Of a stretch of DNA of 64,000 nt, positions 23,924 to 32,755 are shown in pieces. Made by a program: the position numbers and the translations under genes. How positions within the stretch are numbered: position 1 is the stretch's first letter; each line of letters starts with the position of its first letter. Source of the stretch: Hyphomicrobiales bacterium (GTDB taxonomy: Bacteria > Pseudomonadota > Alphaproteobacteria > Rhizobiales > Xanthobacteraceae); NCBI GenBank assembly GCA_021730985.1, contig JAKFYI010000027.1, positions 1 through 64,000 on the forward strand. The letters run 5' to 3'. The notes under the pieces were generated by a model. It had not been told where the DNA came from, searched no databases, and worked only from the letters and a program-made list of their open reading frames with translations.

Positions 23924-24706
23924 TTATACGTACTGCACCGAAATCCCGCCGAGCTGGCCGAAGTCGGCATGCAGCGTGTCGCCCTTCTTCGGGAACACCA
24001 CGCGGGTGAACGAGCCTGCCAGCACGACGTGGCCGGGCTCCATCGCGGTGCCGAGCGTGCCGAGCCGGTTGGCCAGCCACGCCACGCCCATCGCCGGATG
24101 ACCGAGCACGCCGGCCGCGACGCCGGTCTCCTCGATCTCGCCGTTGACGTACATGATGCCGCCGACCCATCGTAGGTCGATGTCCATCGGGCGAACCGGG
24201 CGGCCGCCGAGCACGATGCCGGAGGCGGCTGCGTTGTCGGACACGGTGTCGAATATCTTGCGCGGGTCCTGCAGCCGCGCGTCCACCAGTTCGAGCGACG
24301 GCACGACATATTCCGTGGCCGCCAGCACATCGGTCAGGCCGATGCCCGGCCCCATCAGCCGCTTGCCGAGCACGAAGGCGAGCTCGATCTCGACCCGCGG
24401 CTTGCAATAGTCGGCATGCTGCACCTTGCCGCCGTCCGGGATGATCATGTCGTCGAACAGGTAGCCGAAGTCCGGCTCGCCGATGTTGGACGAGCGCTGC
24501 ATCGCCTTGGAGGTGAGGCCCACCTTGTGGCCGATCAGCTTGCGGCCGGCCTTCATCCGCCGGTTGGCCCACAGCGTCGAGATGCCGTAGGCGTCCTCGA
24601 TGGTGATGTTCGGCCAGGTGATGGAAAGCTGGGTCGCCTGTTTGCGATCCTTGAAGGCCTTTTCCAGGATATCGACGGCCTTGTTTCGGTCGGCGTCTGA
24701 AAGCAT
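23924..24706 (-). CDS. hpaH: 2-oxo-hept-3-ene-1,7-dioate hydratase (HpaH/MhpD family)
   Basis: 260 residues of the fumarylacetoacetate-hydrolase-like hydratase family. Typical segments are RKLIGHKVGLTSKAMQ, EPDFGYLFDDM, PRVEIELAFVLGKRL (metal ligands Glu) and LGGRPVRPMDIDLRWVGG. It hydrates the dienoate formed after decarboxylation in meta-cleavage, giving the substrate for HpaI, whose gene is downstream. The remaining hpa genes are not in the window, so this may be a broken-off or alternative lower pathway. Confidence 0.88.
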   Translation of the reverse strand: MLSDADRNKAVDILEKAFKDRKQATQLSITWPNITIEDAYGISTLWANRRMKAGRKLIGHKVGLTSKAMQRSSNIGEPDFGYLFDDMIIPDGGKVQHADYCKPRVEIELAFVLGKRLMGPGIGLTDVLAATEYVVPSLELVDARLQDPRKIFDTVSDNAAASGIVLGGRPVRPMDIDLRWVGGIMYVNGEIEETGVAAGVLGHPAMGVAWLANRLGTLGTAMEPGHVVLAGSFTRVVFPKKGDTLHADFGQLGGISVQYV

Positions 24707-24834
24707 CGGTCACTCCTCCCCTTGCAGAACCGATCCTGTACCGCCTCCCGCGTTCGATGCAAAGGGCCGTTCCGCCGCCCTCCGGCGTTTGCTATCGTTG
24801 CCGCAATAACAAGCACCACAGGGAGGAAAGCGTC

Positions 24835-25434
24835 ATGAAATACCGGGCGACCATTGCATCCGCATTGCTACTGGGTCTGTTTGCGATTTCACCGGCCGCG
24901 GCCCAGTCGGGCGACGGCTGGGTCCAATTGTTCGACGGCAAGACCGTGCCGGACATGGAAAGTGTCGGTCCCGGCGCCAACTGGCGGGTCGAGAACGGCG
25001 AGCTGGTCGCTGACAAGCTCAGCGCTGACAAGGGCACCAACCATCTGCTGACCAAAGAGAAGTATAAGGACCACCAGATTTATTTGGAGTGGTGGTCCGA
25101 CGAGAAGGTGAATAGCGGCCTGTTCATCCGCTGCCAGAATCCCAAGAGCCCCGGCGCGGCAAGCTGCTACGAAGTCAACATCTTCGACGGCCGTCCCGAT
25201 CCGAGCTACGGAACCGGCGGCGTGGTCAGCTTCGCCGAAGTCGATCCGATGCCAAAAGCGGCCGGCCAATGGAACACCTTCCTGGTCACCCTCAAGGGGC
25301 GGCAGATCACGGTGGTCATGAACGGCTACAAGACCGTGGATTTCCGCAACGGCCTGTTCGCGGAAGGCCCGTTCACGCTGCAATACGGCTCGGGCGTGCT
25401 GAAGGTCCGCAAGCTCGCGGTCAAAAAGCTTTAG
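24835..25434 (+). CDS. Secreted DUF1080 (3-keto-disaccharide hydrolase fold) protein
   Basis: 199 residues after a GGGAGG box. Signal peptide MKYRATIASALLLGLFAISPAAAQ, then a concanavalin-like DUF1080 domain: WVQLFDGKTVPDM, WRVENGELV, KDHQIYLEWWSDEKVNSGLFIR and GQWNTFLVTLKGRQITVVMNG. Family members bind or hydrolyse modified glycans in the periplasm. It is transcribed divergently from hpaH with a 128 bp shared promoter gap. Substrate unknown. Confidence 0.85.
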   Translation: MKYRATIASALLLGLFAISPAAAQSGDGWVQLFDGKTVPDMESVGPGANWRVENGELVADKLSADKGTNHLLTKEKYKDHQIYLEWWSDEKVNSGLFIRCQNPKSPGAASCYEVNIFDGRPDPSYGTGGVVSFAEVDPMPKAAGQWNTFLVTLKGRQITVVMNGYKTVDFRNGLFAEGPFTLQYGSGVLKVRKLAVKKL

Positions 25435-25582
25435 GCACGACGGTACTTTAAGCACGCTGTTCCCGGCCTCATCCTGCATGCGCGCCAAATGTGCAGCCGG
25501 ATGGGGCCGTTTCATTGTGTGAGAACCGCCTCATGGACCACGCTGCGCGTCGCCGATGAGCCCGCGCGGAAACCGTGCTAGA

Positions 25583-26044
25583 ATGAGAACAACGCAACTC
25601 ATGAAAATGAATCACGCCGTCATGCACCGAGAGACCGAAATCAAATCCGCCGGAAAGATCGTCGCTCTCGCCGCCGCGCTGCTGACACTCGCGTCCGGAG
25701 CGCAGGCCCAGAACGTTGCTCTCAAGCGCCAGGGCCAGATCGTGTGCGGCTCGTTCTCCGGCGATCCGAAGAAATACCCGGCCTGGAACGACGCGCTGGA
25801 GATCGCGGTCGATGCCGGCGCTTTAATCGCAACGCCGGCACGGGCGAAGGCCCAGGTGATGCGCGGCGCCATCGGCCCCTCGGGCGCGATCCTGCTCGCC
25901 GGCGAAGGCGGCCTGGAGGGCGCGATGGAATGGACCTACGAGTTCGCGGGCAAGTTCAATCCCAAAGGGCCGACCGTTATTCGCGGCCAGCTTGCGGACA
26001 TCAAGGGCGGCGGCGCCAAGCGCCAGTGCTCGATTACATTCTAG
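25583..26044 (+). CDS. Small secreted hypothetical protein
   Basis: Up to 153 residues. The mature part follows a signal peptide (KIVALAAALLTLASGAQAQ). Several in-frame ATGs exist (25583, 25601, 25607, 25622) and none has a strong ribosome-binding site, so the start is uncertain. The mature protein (about 110 residues) has one early Cys (GQIVCGSFSG) and one near the end (KRQCSITF), probably a disulfide, with a YEFAGKFNPKG segment between. No family recognised. Confidence 0.55.
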   Translation: MRTTQLMKMNHAVMHRETEIKSAGKIVALAAALLTLASGAQAQNVALKRQGQIVCGSFSGDPKKYPAWNDALEIAVDAGALIATPARAKAQVMRGAIGPSGAILLAGEGGLEGAMEWTYEFAGKFNPKGPTVIRGQLADIKGGGAKRQCSITF

Positions 26045-26068
26045 GAATTCCGTCGAAAGAACCGCAAA

Positions 26069-26455
26069 GTGGAAAGCGATCCCGGCCCAATACTTCTACC
26101 CCGCAACCAGGGCGCCGCGTGGCGTATTGCAACGGCAGCCTATCCTACTCAATGTTGCGTTGTTTGCGGCTTGCAGATCGAAACCTGCTTGACGGTCGCG
26201 CACCTTGACCACAACGGTGGAAACAACGCGCCGGACAATCTCGCCTTTCTTTGCCAAACTCACCATTGGATGTACGACGCTGGCCTTTATCCGATCGAGG
26301 CAATTCGATTGCTTCGCGCCCACTGGCAAGTGACGAAGGGCGAGCCCTCGCACAAGGCAAGGATGAAGGATGCCGGGGCAAAGGCCGCGCGTACTCGTAA
26401 ATTGAGTGCTCGTGCGCGCAAGGCTTGGGCCACAAGGCGTAAAGTTAGCGACTAA
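26069..26455 (+). CDS. HNH-type nuclease domain protein
   Basis: 128 residues. A compact ββα-metal domain is visible: CVVC zinc knuckle (about residue 30), LTVAHLDHNGGNNAPDNLAFLC with the catalytic His and Asn, and C-x2-H (CQTHHWMYD). A lysine/arginine-rich tail follows (KARMKDAGAKAARTRKLSARARKAW). Base composition is lower in GC than the surroundings. It is a stand-alone nuclease, not next to a methylase or phage genes. It could nick or cleave DNA; target unknown. The start at 26069 is the first ATG in frame and is not well supported. Confidence 0.7.
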   Translation: MESDPGPILLPRNQGAAWRIATAAYPTQCCVVCGLQIETCLTVAHLDHNGGNNAPDNLAFLCQTHHWMYDAGLYPIEAIRLLRAHWQVTKGEPSHKARMKDAGAKAARTRKLSARARKAWATRRKVSD

Positions 26456-26664
26456 ATCGCCTTTCACGCGTTGGCGGCAGACCTTCGACTCCCAGAGCCG
26501 CATCTAGGTTTTTAATCACATTTTCGTGATCACTTATCCCCGGGTGTCCCCGGCGGATTTATCGTGGCCGCGTCTCGATCCATGTGACCAGCGCGGCCGC
26601 GTCAGTCGGGCGGATCGGGAGCGGTCGCGACGCGCGGATGCATCCGCGAACAGCCGCCGCGGTG

Positions 26665-26904
26665 GAGCGCCGGGAGGCGCTGGGCCCCCCGTCAGTGGGC
26701 TCGCGCGCTCCCACAGCGGCGATCCCCGGTAACGGGGATATCGCCGTGAGCGCGTAACGGACCCCCGATAGCGGTCCGTAAAGGGCGGTGGATAACGCAC
26801 ACCGCTCTGGCGCCTCCCGGCGCTCCATCCCCTCGCGGGGAAAAGGAAAAGGGAAAAGACGGCGCCGGTCCGTCTCTAAACAACCGGCGGCGGAGCGTTG
26901 GCTA
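26665..26904 (+). repeat. Dispersed palindromic element, copy 1
   Basis: A 16 bp inverted repeat GAGCGCCGGGAGGCGC (26665-26680) and GCGCCTCCCGGCGCTC (26810-26825) flanks about 130 bp full of nested hairpins. An outer flank of about 78 bp (CATCCCCTCGCGGGGAAAAG...GGCGCCGGTCCGTCT...CAACCGGCGGCGGAGCGTTGGCT) follows. Copy 2 at 45541-45758 carries the same arms and flank in the opposite orientation. No transposase. With the next repeat it fills the 26456-27031 gap, which has no gene. Confidence 0.75.
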
Positions 26905-26912
26905 AAGACCGC

Positions 26913-27001
26913 GTCATTCCGGGGCGCGAGCGCTTTGCGAGCGAACCCGGAATCCAGTCGAAAGTACGGTGATTGCATCTGGATTCCGGGCCCGGAATGA
27001 C
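26913..27001. repeat. Palindromic repeat (GTCATTCCGG ... CCGGAATGAC)
   Basis: The outer arms GTCATTCCGGG and CCCGGAATGAC enclose GAGCGCTTTGCGAGCG and CCAGTC/CTGGATTC. It directly follows copy 1 of the larger element and ends 30 bp before the dihydropyrimidinase start, so it is transcribed in the leader of that gene or lies at its promoter. Confidence 0.6.
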
Positions 27002-27031
27002 AGCAGAGAGAACAGTGATAAAACAAACGCC

Positions 27032-28459
27032 ATGACATTCGACACCATCATCCGCGGCGGCACGGTGGCAACCGCGTCCGACACGTTCCAATGCGATGTC
27101 GGTATTGCCGGCGGCAAGATCGCCGCGCTCGGCGCCGACCTCGGCGCCGCGAAAGAGATCGTCGACGCGCGCGGCAGGCTGGTGCTGCCGGGCGGCATCG
27201 ACAGCCATGTGCATCTCTCGCAGCCGTCGGCGCCCGGCATCGTGATGGCCGACGACTTCGCGTCAGGCACCAAGGCCGCGGCATTCGGCGGCAACACCAT
27301 GGTGCTGCCGTTCGCCATGCAGCAGAAGGGCGAAAGCCTGCGCGAGGTGGTGAAGCAATATCACGCCAAGGCGGACGGCCAGTGCTACGTCGATGTGTCG
27401 TTCCATCTCATCATCGCCGACGCCACCGAGCGCGTGCTCGGCCAGGAGCTCCCTGCGCTGGTCAACGACGGCTACACCTCGTTCAAGGTGTTCATGACCT
27501 ACGAAGGCTTGGCGCTCTCCGACATGGAAATGCTCAACGTGATGAGCGTGGCGCGCGAGACCGGCGCGCTGGTGATGGTGCACGCCGAGAACTACGACGC
27601 GATCCGCTTTCTCACCGATCGCCTGGAGCGTGCCGGCAAGACCGCGCCGCACTACCATGCCGCATCGCGGCCGATTGCGGTCGAGCGCGAGGCGACGCAT
27701 CGCGCGATTTCATTGTCGGAGATCGTCGACGTACCGATCATGGTCGTCCACGTTTCCAACCGCGAGGCGATGGAAGAAATCCGGCGCGCGCAACAGCGCG
27801 GCCTGAAGATCTACGGCGAGACCTGCCCGCAATATCTCGTTCTGACCGAGCAGGACCTCCAAGGCCTCAATATGGAGGGCACAAAGTACGTCTGCTCGCC
27901 GCCGCCGCGTGACAAGGCGAGCCAGCAGGCCTGCTGGGAGGGCATGCAGCAGGGCGTGTTCTCTCTCTACTCGTCGGACCACTGCCCGTTCAAATACGAC
28001 GACCCGCACGGCAAGCTTGCGCCGAAGGGCCGGACTTCTTTTCGATGGGTCCCCAACGGCATTCCCGGCGTCGAGACGCGGCTGCCGATCCTGTTCTCCG
28101 AAGGTGTCGGCAAAGGCCGCATCACGCTGAACGAATTCGTAGCCCTGACCGCGACCAATCACGCCAAGACCTACGGGCTCTATCCGAAGAAAGGCACCAT
28201 CGCGGTCGGCAGCGACGCCGATATCGCGATCTGGGACCCCAAACGCGAGGTGACGATCTCGCAGTCGCTGATGCACGGCGGCTGCGACTACACGCCCTAC
28301 GAGGGGATCAAGGTCACGGGCTGGCCGGTTTCCACCTTGGTGCGCGGGCAATTCGTGGTGCGCGACGGCGAACTGGCCGGCAAGCCGGGCAGCGGCGCGT
28401 ATGTGCCGCGCGAGAAATCGCCGCTGGCAGTTCCCAGGGCTAGGAGCGCGTGGGAGTAA
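27032..28459 (+). CDS. hydA: Dihydropyrimidinase / D-hydantoinase
   Basis: 475 residues, amidohydrolase TIM barrel. Metal motif DSHVHL, carbamylated lysine in YTSFKVFMTYEG, later His ligands in MVHAENYD and MVVHVSN, and the metal Asp in SSDHCPF. The N-terminal β-domain is FDTIIRGGTVATAS. It opens dihydrouracil/hydantoin rings to N-carbamoyl amino acids, which the AllC/HyuC-type hydrolase at 4229 could use. The start at 27032 fits the family; upstream in-frame codons lie in repeat DNA. No other pyrimidine-catabolic gene is adjacent. Confidence 0.92.
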   Translation: MTFDTIIRGGTVATASDTFQCDVGIAGGKIAALGADLGAAKEIVDARGRLVLPGGIDSHVHLSQPSAPGIVMADDFASGTKAAAFGGNTMVLPFAMQQKGESLREVVKQYHAKADGQCYVDVSFHLIIADATERVLGQELPALVNDGYTSFKVFMTYEGLALSDMEMLNVMSVARETGALVMVHAENYDAIRFLTDRLERAGKTAPHYHAASRPIAVEREATHRAISLSEIVDVPIMVVHVSNREAMEEIRRAQQRGLKIYGETCPQYLVLTEQDLQGLNMEGTKYVCSPPPRDKASQQACWEGMQQGVFSLYSSDHCPFKYDDPHGKLAPKGRTSFRWVPNGIPGVETRLPILFSEGVGKGRITLNEFVALTATNHAKTYGLYPKKGTIAVGSDADIAIWDPKREVTISQSLMHGGCDYTPYEGIKVTGWPVSTLVRGQFVVRDGELAGKPGSGAYVPREKSPLAVPRARSAWE

Positions 28460-28477
28460 GCCGCAGCCACTCGTCTG

Positions 28478-28594
28478 GTGTCCCGGCCAAGCGAGCGTCA
28501 GCGAGCGCGAGCCGGGACCCCGATTTTCTTTCCTCGTTGCGGCAAACCGGGGTCCCGGGTCTCCTTCGCTTCGCTCCATCGCCCGGGACACGAG
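28478..28594. repeat. Palindromic repeat (GTCCCGG ... CCGGGAC type)
   Basis: TGTCCCGGCC and GCCCGGGACA arms bound a block with AGCGAGCGTCAGCGAGCGCG and CGGGACCCCGAT / ACCGGGGTCCCGGGT hairpins. It separates the convergent dihydropyrimidinase and hyf operons with only 20 bp of other sequence, and probably acts as a bidirectional terminator. Confidence 0.65.
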
Positions 28595-28596
28595 AG

Positions 28597-29118
28597 TTAT
28601 TTCGCCGTCGCCTTGTCCATCAGCGCGATCAGGCCCTTCAGCAGATCGATCGGCCGCGGCGGACAGCCCTTGATGTGGAGATCGACCGGCACCACATTCG
28701 CCACCGCGCCGATGCTGGCATAGTTCTCGCCGAACACGCCGCAACCGGCGGCGCAGTCGCCCACCGCCACCACCCACTTCGGATCGGGGGTCGCAGCGTA
28801 AGTCCGCTCCAGCGCGACCTTCATGTTGTGGGTGACCGGCCCCGTCACCAGCAGAACGTCGGCATGTCTTGGCGACGCCGCGAATTTGATGCCGAAGCGC
28901 TCGACGTCATAGACCGCATTGTTGAGCGCATGAATTTCCAGTTCGCAACCGTTGCACGATCCGGCATCGACCTCGCGGATCGTGATGGATCGGCCGAACA
29001 GACGGCGCGCGCGCTTCTCCAGCGCCTTTCCGAGCTCGGCCAGCGCAGCGTCGTCCGGCCGCGGCGCGGCGATCGTCGCGGCTCGCATGAACAACGATTT
29101 GAGCAACAGCGTGCGCAT
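28597..29118 (-). CDS. hyfI: Ehr/hydrogenase-4-like small subunit (HyfI/NuoB-like)
   Basis: 173 residues. The proximal [4Fe-4S] (N2-type) ligands are intact: C55 and C58 in SCNGCE, C122 in GDCAAGCG, and C152 in KGCPPRP. There is no extra ferredoxin domain. It is the electron-transfer subunit at the base of the membrane arm, paired with HyfG. Its ATG overlaps the hyfG stop by one base (ATGA). It is the last gene of the six-gene operon and abuts a repeat that likely ends transcription. Orthology is to HyfI/HycG/NuoB; the electron donor is unknown. Confidence 0.88.
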   Translation of the reverse strand: MRTLLLKSLFMRAATIAAPRPDDAALAELGKALEKRARRLFGRSITIREVDAGSCNGCELEIHALNNAVYDVERFGIKFAASPRHADVLLVTGPVTHNMKVALERTYAATPDPKWVVAVGDCAAGCGVFGENYASIGAVANVVPVDLHIKGCPPRPIDLLKGLIALMDKATAK

Positions 29119-30629
29119 CAGAGGTCGTGCCCCGCATACGAGCAGTTGAACGATTTGTTGCAGAGCGGGAAGTCGGCAACGATGTTGTTCTCGATTGCGG
29201 CCTCAAGCAGAGGCCACTGAAACCATGAGGCGTCGCGGGCATGACAGCGCGCGATGCGGCCGTCCTCGATCCTCACCCAGACCAGCGCGTCGCCGCGGAA
29301 CGCCTCGATCACGGCGATGCCCTCGCTGTGCCGGGTCGGCGGCAGCGTCACGCGGGTCTGTCCCGCCGGCACATCGGCGAGCCACAACTCGAGCAGCCGG
29401 AAGCTCTGCTCGATCTCCTTGATGCGAATCCAGACCCGCGCGTTGACGTCGCCTTGGGTCAGCAGCGGCACGTCGAACGCGGCGCCCCGGTACGGCGCAT
29501 ACGGCAGGTCGCGCCGCGCATCGAAATCGCGGCCGGAGGCGCGGCCGACGTAGCCGCCGGCGGCCCATTGCTTCACCAGATCTTTGCCGACGAAGCCGGT
29601 GCCGCAGGTGCGGTCCTGCAGCGACGGCGTATCGTCGTAGAGCCGGACCACCTCGGCAAACTGCGGCTCCGTCTCCTCGATCATCAGCAGGATGCCGCGC
29701 GCGCCGCCCGGCGACATGTCCTCGACGCCGCCCGGCACGATGCGGTCCATCATCAGCCGGTGGCCGAACGCCCGGTCGGACGCTGCCAGCACGCGCTCGC
29801 GGAAGATGCCGCAATAGGCGTGGATCAGGGAGAACGAGGCGTCGTTGCAGACCGCGCCGATGTCGCCGAAGTGGTTGGCGACACGCTCCAGTTCGGCCAT
29901 CACGCCGCGCAGCCGTTGCGCCCGCGGCGGCGGATCGATGTCCAGCGCGGCCTCAACCGCGCATGCGAACGCAAAGCTATACGCCACGGTGGAGTCGCCC
30001 GACACGCGGGCGACCACGCGCGCCGCCTGCTCGATTTCGACGTCAGTGGTCAGCGCATCGATGCCCTTGTGGACGTAGCCGAGCCGCTCCTCGAGCCGCG
30101 CCACCGTCTCGCCGTTCGCCGTAAAACGGAAATGCCCGGGCTCGATGATCCCCGCATGCACCGGCCCGACCGGAATCTGATGCAGCCCTTCGCCATGCAC
30201 CGGCAGGAATTCGTATGCCGCTGGATCGCGAATCTGGGTCGGAAAGCGCGAGCCGAGCGGCGCGCGCATGCCCCAGGCGCCGTGATCGAGCCAGGGCCGG
30301 CGGTCTGGCGCTGCGATTGGCGCGAAGCCATAGAGATCGCGAATGGCGCGCTCCAGCCGGATGGCCGGTGCGTGGAATTTTCCGATCGAGGGAAATTCGC
30401 TGTTGCGGATGGCGGTCGATACGACAAACGGACCGAGCGGCGCCGCGGCACGGATCGCCATATAGACTTTGGCCTTGTCGGCCCACAGGCCCATCAGATC
30501 GGCGGCACCATCCGCGAGCGCCTGCCCGATCGCCATCCACAGCGCGTTGTCGGCCTCATAGCGCGGCCAAGGCCTGTGGCCGGCCACCGGATTGTGGTTC
30601 GCAAGCAAACGGGCGAGTTGTTCAAACAT
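29118..30629 (-). CDS. hyfG: Large subunit of an Ehr-type complex, NiFe ligands missing (HyfG/NuoCD-like)
   Basis: 503 residues: an N-terminal NuoC-like domain (about 1-140) fused to a NuoD/hydrogenase-like domain. In true group 4 hydrogenases the L1 motif is R-x-CGxC near residue 210 and L2 is DPCxxC at the C-terminus. Here L1 reads RVSGDSTVAYSF (209-214, both Cys replaced by Ser) and the end reads PLCNKSFNCSYAGHDL with no CxxC pair. The NiFe site cannot form, so this is not a hydrogenase. It fits the energy-converting hydrogenase-related (Ehr) group. The substrate of the altered pocket is unknown. Confidence 0.88.
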   Translation of the reverse strand: MFEQLARLLANHNPVAGHRPWPRYEADNALWMAIGQALADGAADLMGLWADKAKVYMAIRAAAPLGPFVVSTAIRNSEFPSIGKFHAPAIRLERAIRDLYGFAPIAAPDRRPWLDHGAWGMRAPLGSRFPTQIRDPAAYEFLPVHGEGLHQIPVGPVHAGIIEPGHFRFTANGETVARLEERLGYVHKGIDALTTDVEIEQAARVVARVSGDSTVAYSFAFACAVEAALDIDPPPRAQRLRGVMAELERVANHFGDIGAVCNDASFSLIHAYCGIFRERVLAASDRAFGHRLMMDRIVPGGVEDMSPGGARGILLMIEETEPQFAEVVRLYDDTPSLQDRTCGTGFVGKDLVKQWAAGGYVGRASGRDFDARRDLPYAPYRGAAFDVPLLTQGDVNARVWIRIKEIEQSFRLLELWLADVPAGQTRVTLPPTRHSEGIAVIEAFRGDALVWVRIEDGRIARCHARDASWFQWPLLEAAIENNIVADFPLCNKSFNCSYAGHDL

Positions 30630-30635
30630 CCGCCG

Positions 30636-32087
30636 TCATCCGAGTTGCGCCGCCACGGCCTTGAACCATTGCACGACCGGTTCGGGCAGCCAGACGCCCG
30701 CAACCAGAACAATAGCCAGGTGGACGAACAGCGGCACGTACGAGGCCTTGACCTGTCCCGCCGATCCGGTCGGCTCGCCGAACAGCATGTCCTGCAGCCG
30801 CCAGACCAGCGCACCGAATGCAACGATGAGGCCGAACACCAGCACCACAGCCAGCACCGGCTGCCGTGCGAAGGTGGACGACACCAGCATGAATTCCGAG
30901 GTGAAGACGCCGAACGGCGGCAGGCCGGCAATGGCGAAAACGCCGGCCGCAAGCCCGATTGCCAGAGCTGGGTGCGTCACCGACAGCCCCTTGATGTCGG
31001 CAATGCGCTGCGTGCCCTTGACCTGCGCGATGTGACCGACCGCGAAGAAGATCGCCGATTTGGTCAGCGAGTGCATGGTCATGTGCAGGAGGCCTGCGAA
31101 ATTGGCGAGCGGCCCGCCGATCCCGAAAGCAAACGTCATGATTCCCATGTGCTCGATCGAGGAATAGGCGAACAGCCGCTTCACGTCGCGGCGTCGGTAG
31201 AGCATGAAGGCGGCGAACACCAGGCTGATGAGGCCCAGCGCCATCATGATGAGCCCGACGTCAAGCGTCGCCGTGTTGGCGGTCATGATCATCTTGAAGC
31301 GCAGCAGCGCATACAGCGCCACGTTGAGAAGCAGACCCGACAGCACCGCCGAGATCGGCGTCGGGCCCTCGGCATGGGCATCCGGCAGCCAGGCGTGGAA
31401 CGGCGCCAGACCGACCTTGGTGCCATAACCGACCAGCAGGAAAACGAACGCAAGCGACAGCAGCCGTGAATCGAATTTGGATGCGTTCTGCCGCATCACA
31501 TCCCATGCCATCGCAGGCAGGCCCTCGCCGAGCGCTTCCTGGGCGGACAGATAGATCAGGATGGTGCCGAAGAACGCGAGCGCGATGCCGACCGACCCGA
31601 GGATGAAGTACTTCCACGCCGCCTCCACCGCTTCCGGCGTCCGGTAGAGACCCACCATCATCACCGTCGTCAGCGTGGCGACCTCCAGTCCGACCCAAAG
31701 CAACCCGATGTTGTTGGCGACCAGCGCCACGTTCATGGCGCCGAGCATGGCCTGGTAGAGCGCATGATAGAAACGAAGGAACGTCGGCGTCAGCCGCCCG
31801 GTTTCCAGTTCGTGCCCGATATAGCTTGCACTGAAGATCGCGGTGGTAAAGCCCACGAACGTGGTCAGGATCACCAGATAGATGTTGAAGTCGTCGATAA
31901 TGAAGATGTCACCGCGCACGCGCTCGACGGTCAGCAGCATCGCACTGGCGGCAAACGTCGCGCCGCAGGCCAATACATTGATCAAAGCGCCGAGCCGGTA
32001 GTACGGCACCAGCGTCAGCACCGCGCAGGCCGCCGCCGGAATGAGCAAAATCGCGTAAAGCGGCTCGATGTCGAACGGCAGCGTCAC
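30636..32087 (-). CDS. hyfF: Hyf-type antiporter-like subunit (HyfF)
   Basis: 483 residues, about 14 helices; proton_antipo_M (NuoL/M/N) family. Key residues visible: WVGLEVATLTTVMMVG with the TM5 Glu, GYGTKVGLAPFHAWLPDAHAEGPTPISA with the TM7 Lys and the conserved loop, and HSLTKSAIFFAVGHI with a Lys. It should translocate protons or sodium. The GTG start at 32087 overlaps the hyfE stop (GTGA). It lacks the long C-terminal helix of NuoL. Confidence 0.88.
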   Translation of the reverse strand: MTLPFDIEPLYAILLIPAAACAVLTLVPYYRLGALINVLACGATFAASAMLLTVERVRGDIFIIDDFNIYLVILTTFVGFTTAIFSASYIGHELETGRLTPTFLRFYHALYQAMLGAMNVALVANNIGLLWVGLEVATLTTVMMVGLYRTPEAVEAAWKYFILGSVGIALAFFGTILIYLSAQEALGEGLPAMAWDVMRQNASKFDSRLLSLAFVFLLVGYGTKVGLAPFHAWLPDAHAEGPTPISAVLSGLLLNVALYALLRFKMIMTANTATLDVGLIMMALGLISLVFAAFMLYRRRDVKRLFAYSSIEHMGIMTFAFGIGGPLANFAGLLHMTMHSLTKSAIFFAVGHIAQVKGTQRIADIKGLSVTHPALAIGLAAGVFAIAGLPPFGVFTSEFMLVSSTFARQPVLAVVLVFGLIVAFGALVWRLQDMLFGEPTGSAGQVKASYVPLFVHLAIVLVAGVWLPEPVVQWFKAVAAQLG

Positions 32088-32755
32088 GGCTGGTCCCTTC
32101 GCTCGCCGCGAAACCGGTCCAGCGCGCCCACATCGACCGTGTCGAAGCGCTCTCGGATGCGGAAGACGAACACGCCGAACACGATGAAGGCGATCAGAAT
32201 CGAGAACGCCACCGTGAATTCGACCACCAGCGGCATCCCCTTGGCGCCGCTCGCCGCAAGGATCAGACCGTTTTCCAGCGACATGAAGCCGACGATCTGC
32301 GTCACAGCGTTGTGGCGCGTGATCATCATCAACAGACCGAGCAAGATGACCGCCAGCGCGAAGGCCAGATCTTCGCGTGCCAGGATGCTGATCTTGTCGC
32401 CAACCGGCAGCACCAGCAGGATGGAGAGCGCGACAAGACCGAGCCCCATCAGCATCGTCGGACCTGCTCCCACCACCACCTCGATTTCGCGATGGATACC
32501 AAGCCGCCTGACGATGCGGTGCAGCGCGGTCGGGATGACAATGCCTTTCACCACCAATGCGATGGCGGCCGTGGCGAGCAAATGCGGCGCATCCTGGATG
32601 AGCGCCTGCCAGGCCACCGACATCGACAGCACGATGGCCTGCAACGCGAAAATGTTGAGCGTGGCGCTGATGCGGTCCTGATACAGCAGGACAAAGCTGA
32701 GAACCAGCATTCCGCCGGCGAGGAGATGCGCGACGTCGAAGGCAAGCGTGCGCAT
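32084..32755 (-). CDS. hyfE: Hyf-type membrane subunit (HyfE, NuoK-like)
   Basis: 223 residues with six or seven helices. The C-terminal half resembles NuoK (MSLENGLILAASG with the conserved Glu; LLGLLMMITRHNAVTQIVGF). The ATG overlaps the hyfC stop by one base. It belongs to the proton-pathway core between HyfC and HyfF. Confidence 0.85.
   Translation of the reverse strand: MRTLAFDVAHLLAGGMLVLSFVLLYQDRISATLNIFALQAIVLSMSVAWQALIQDAPHLLATAAIALVVKGIVIPTALHRIVRRLGIHREIEVVVGAGPTMLMGLGLVALSILLVLPVGDKISILAREDLAFALAVILLGLLMMITRHNAVTQIVGFMSLENGLILAASGAKGMPLVVEFTVAFSILIAFIVFGVFVFRIRERFDTVDVGALDRFRGERRDQP

Noticed and set aside
26505-26910. Possible small genes in the 26.5-26.9 kb gap
   Set aside because: Frames cross nested palindromes of a dispersed repeat and are Arg/Ser-rich; no ribosome-binding site.
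29241-31469. Long plus-strand open frame opposite hyfG and hyfF
   Set aside because: Shadow of the hyf genes; biased composition, no motif.
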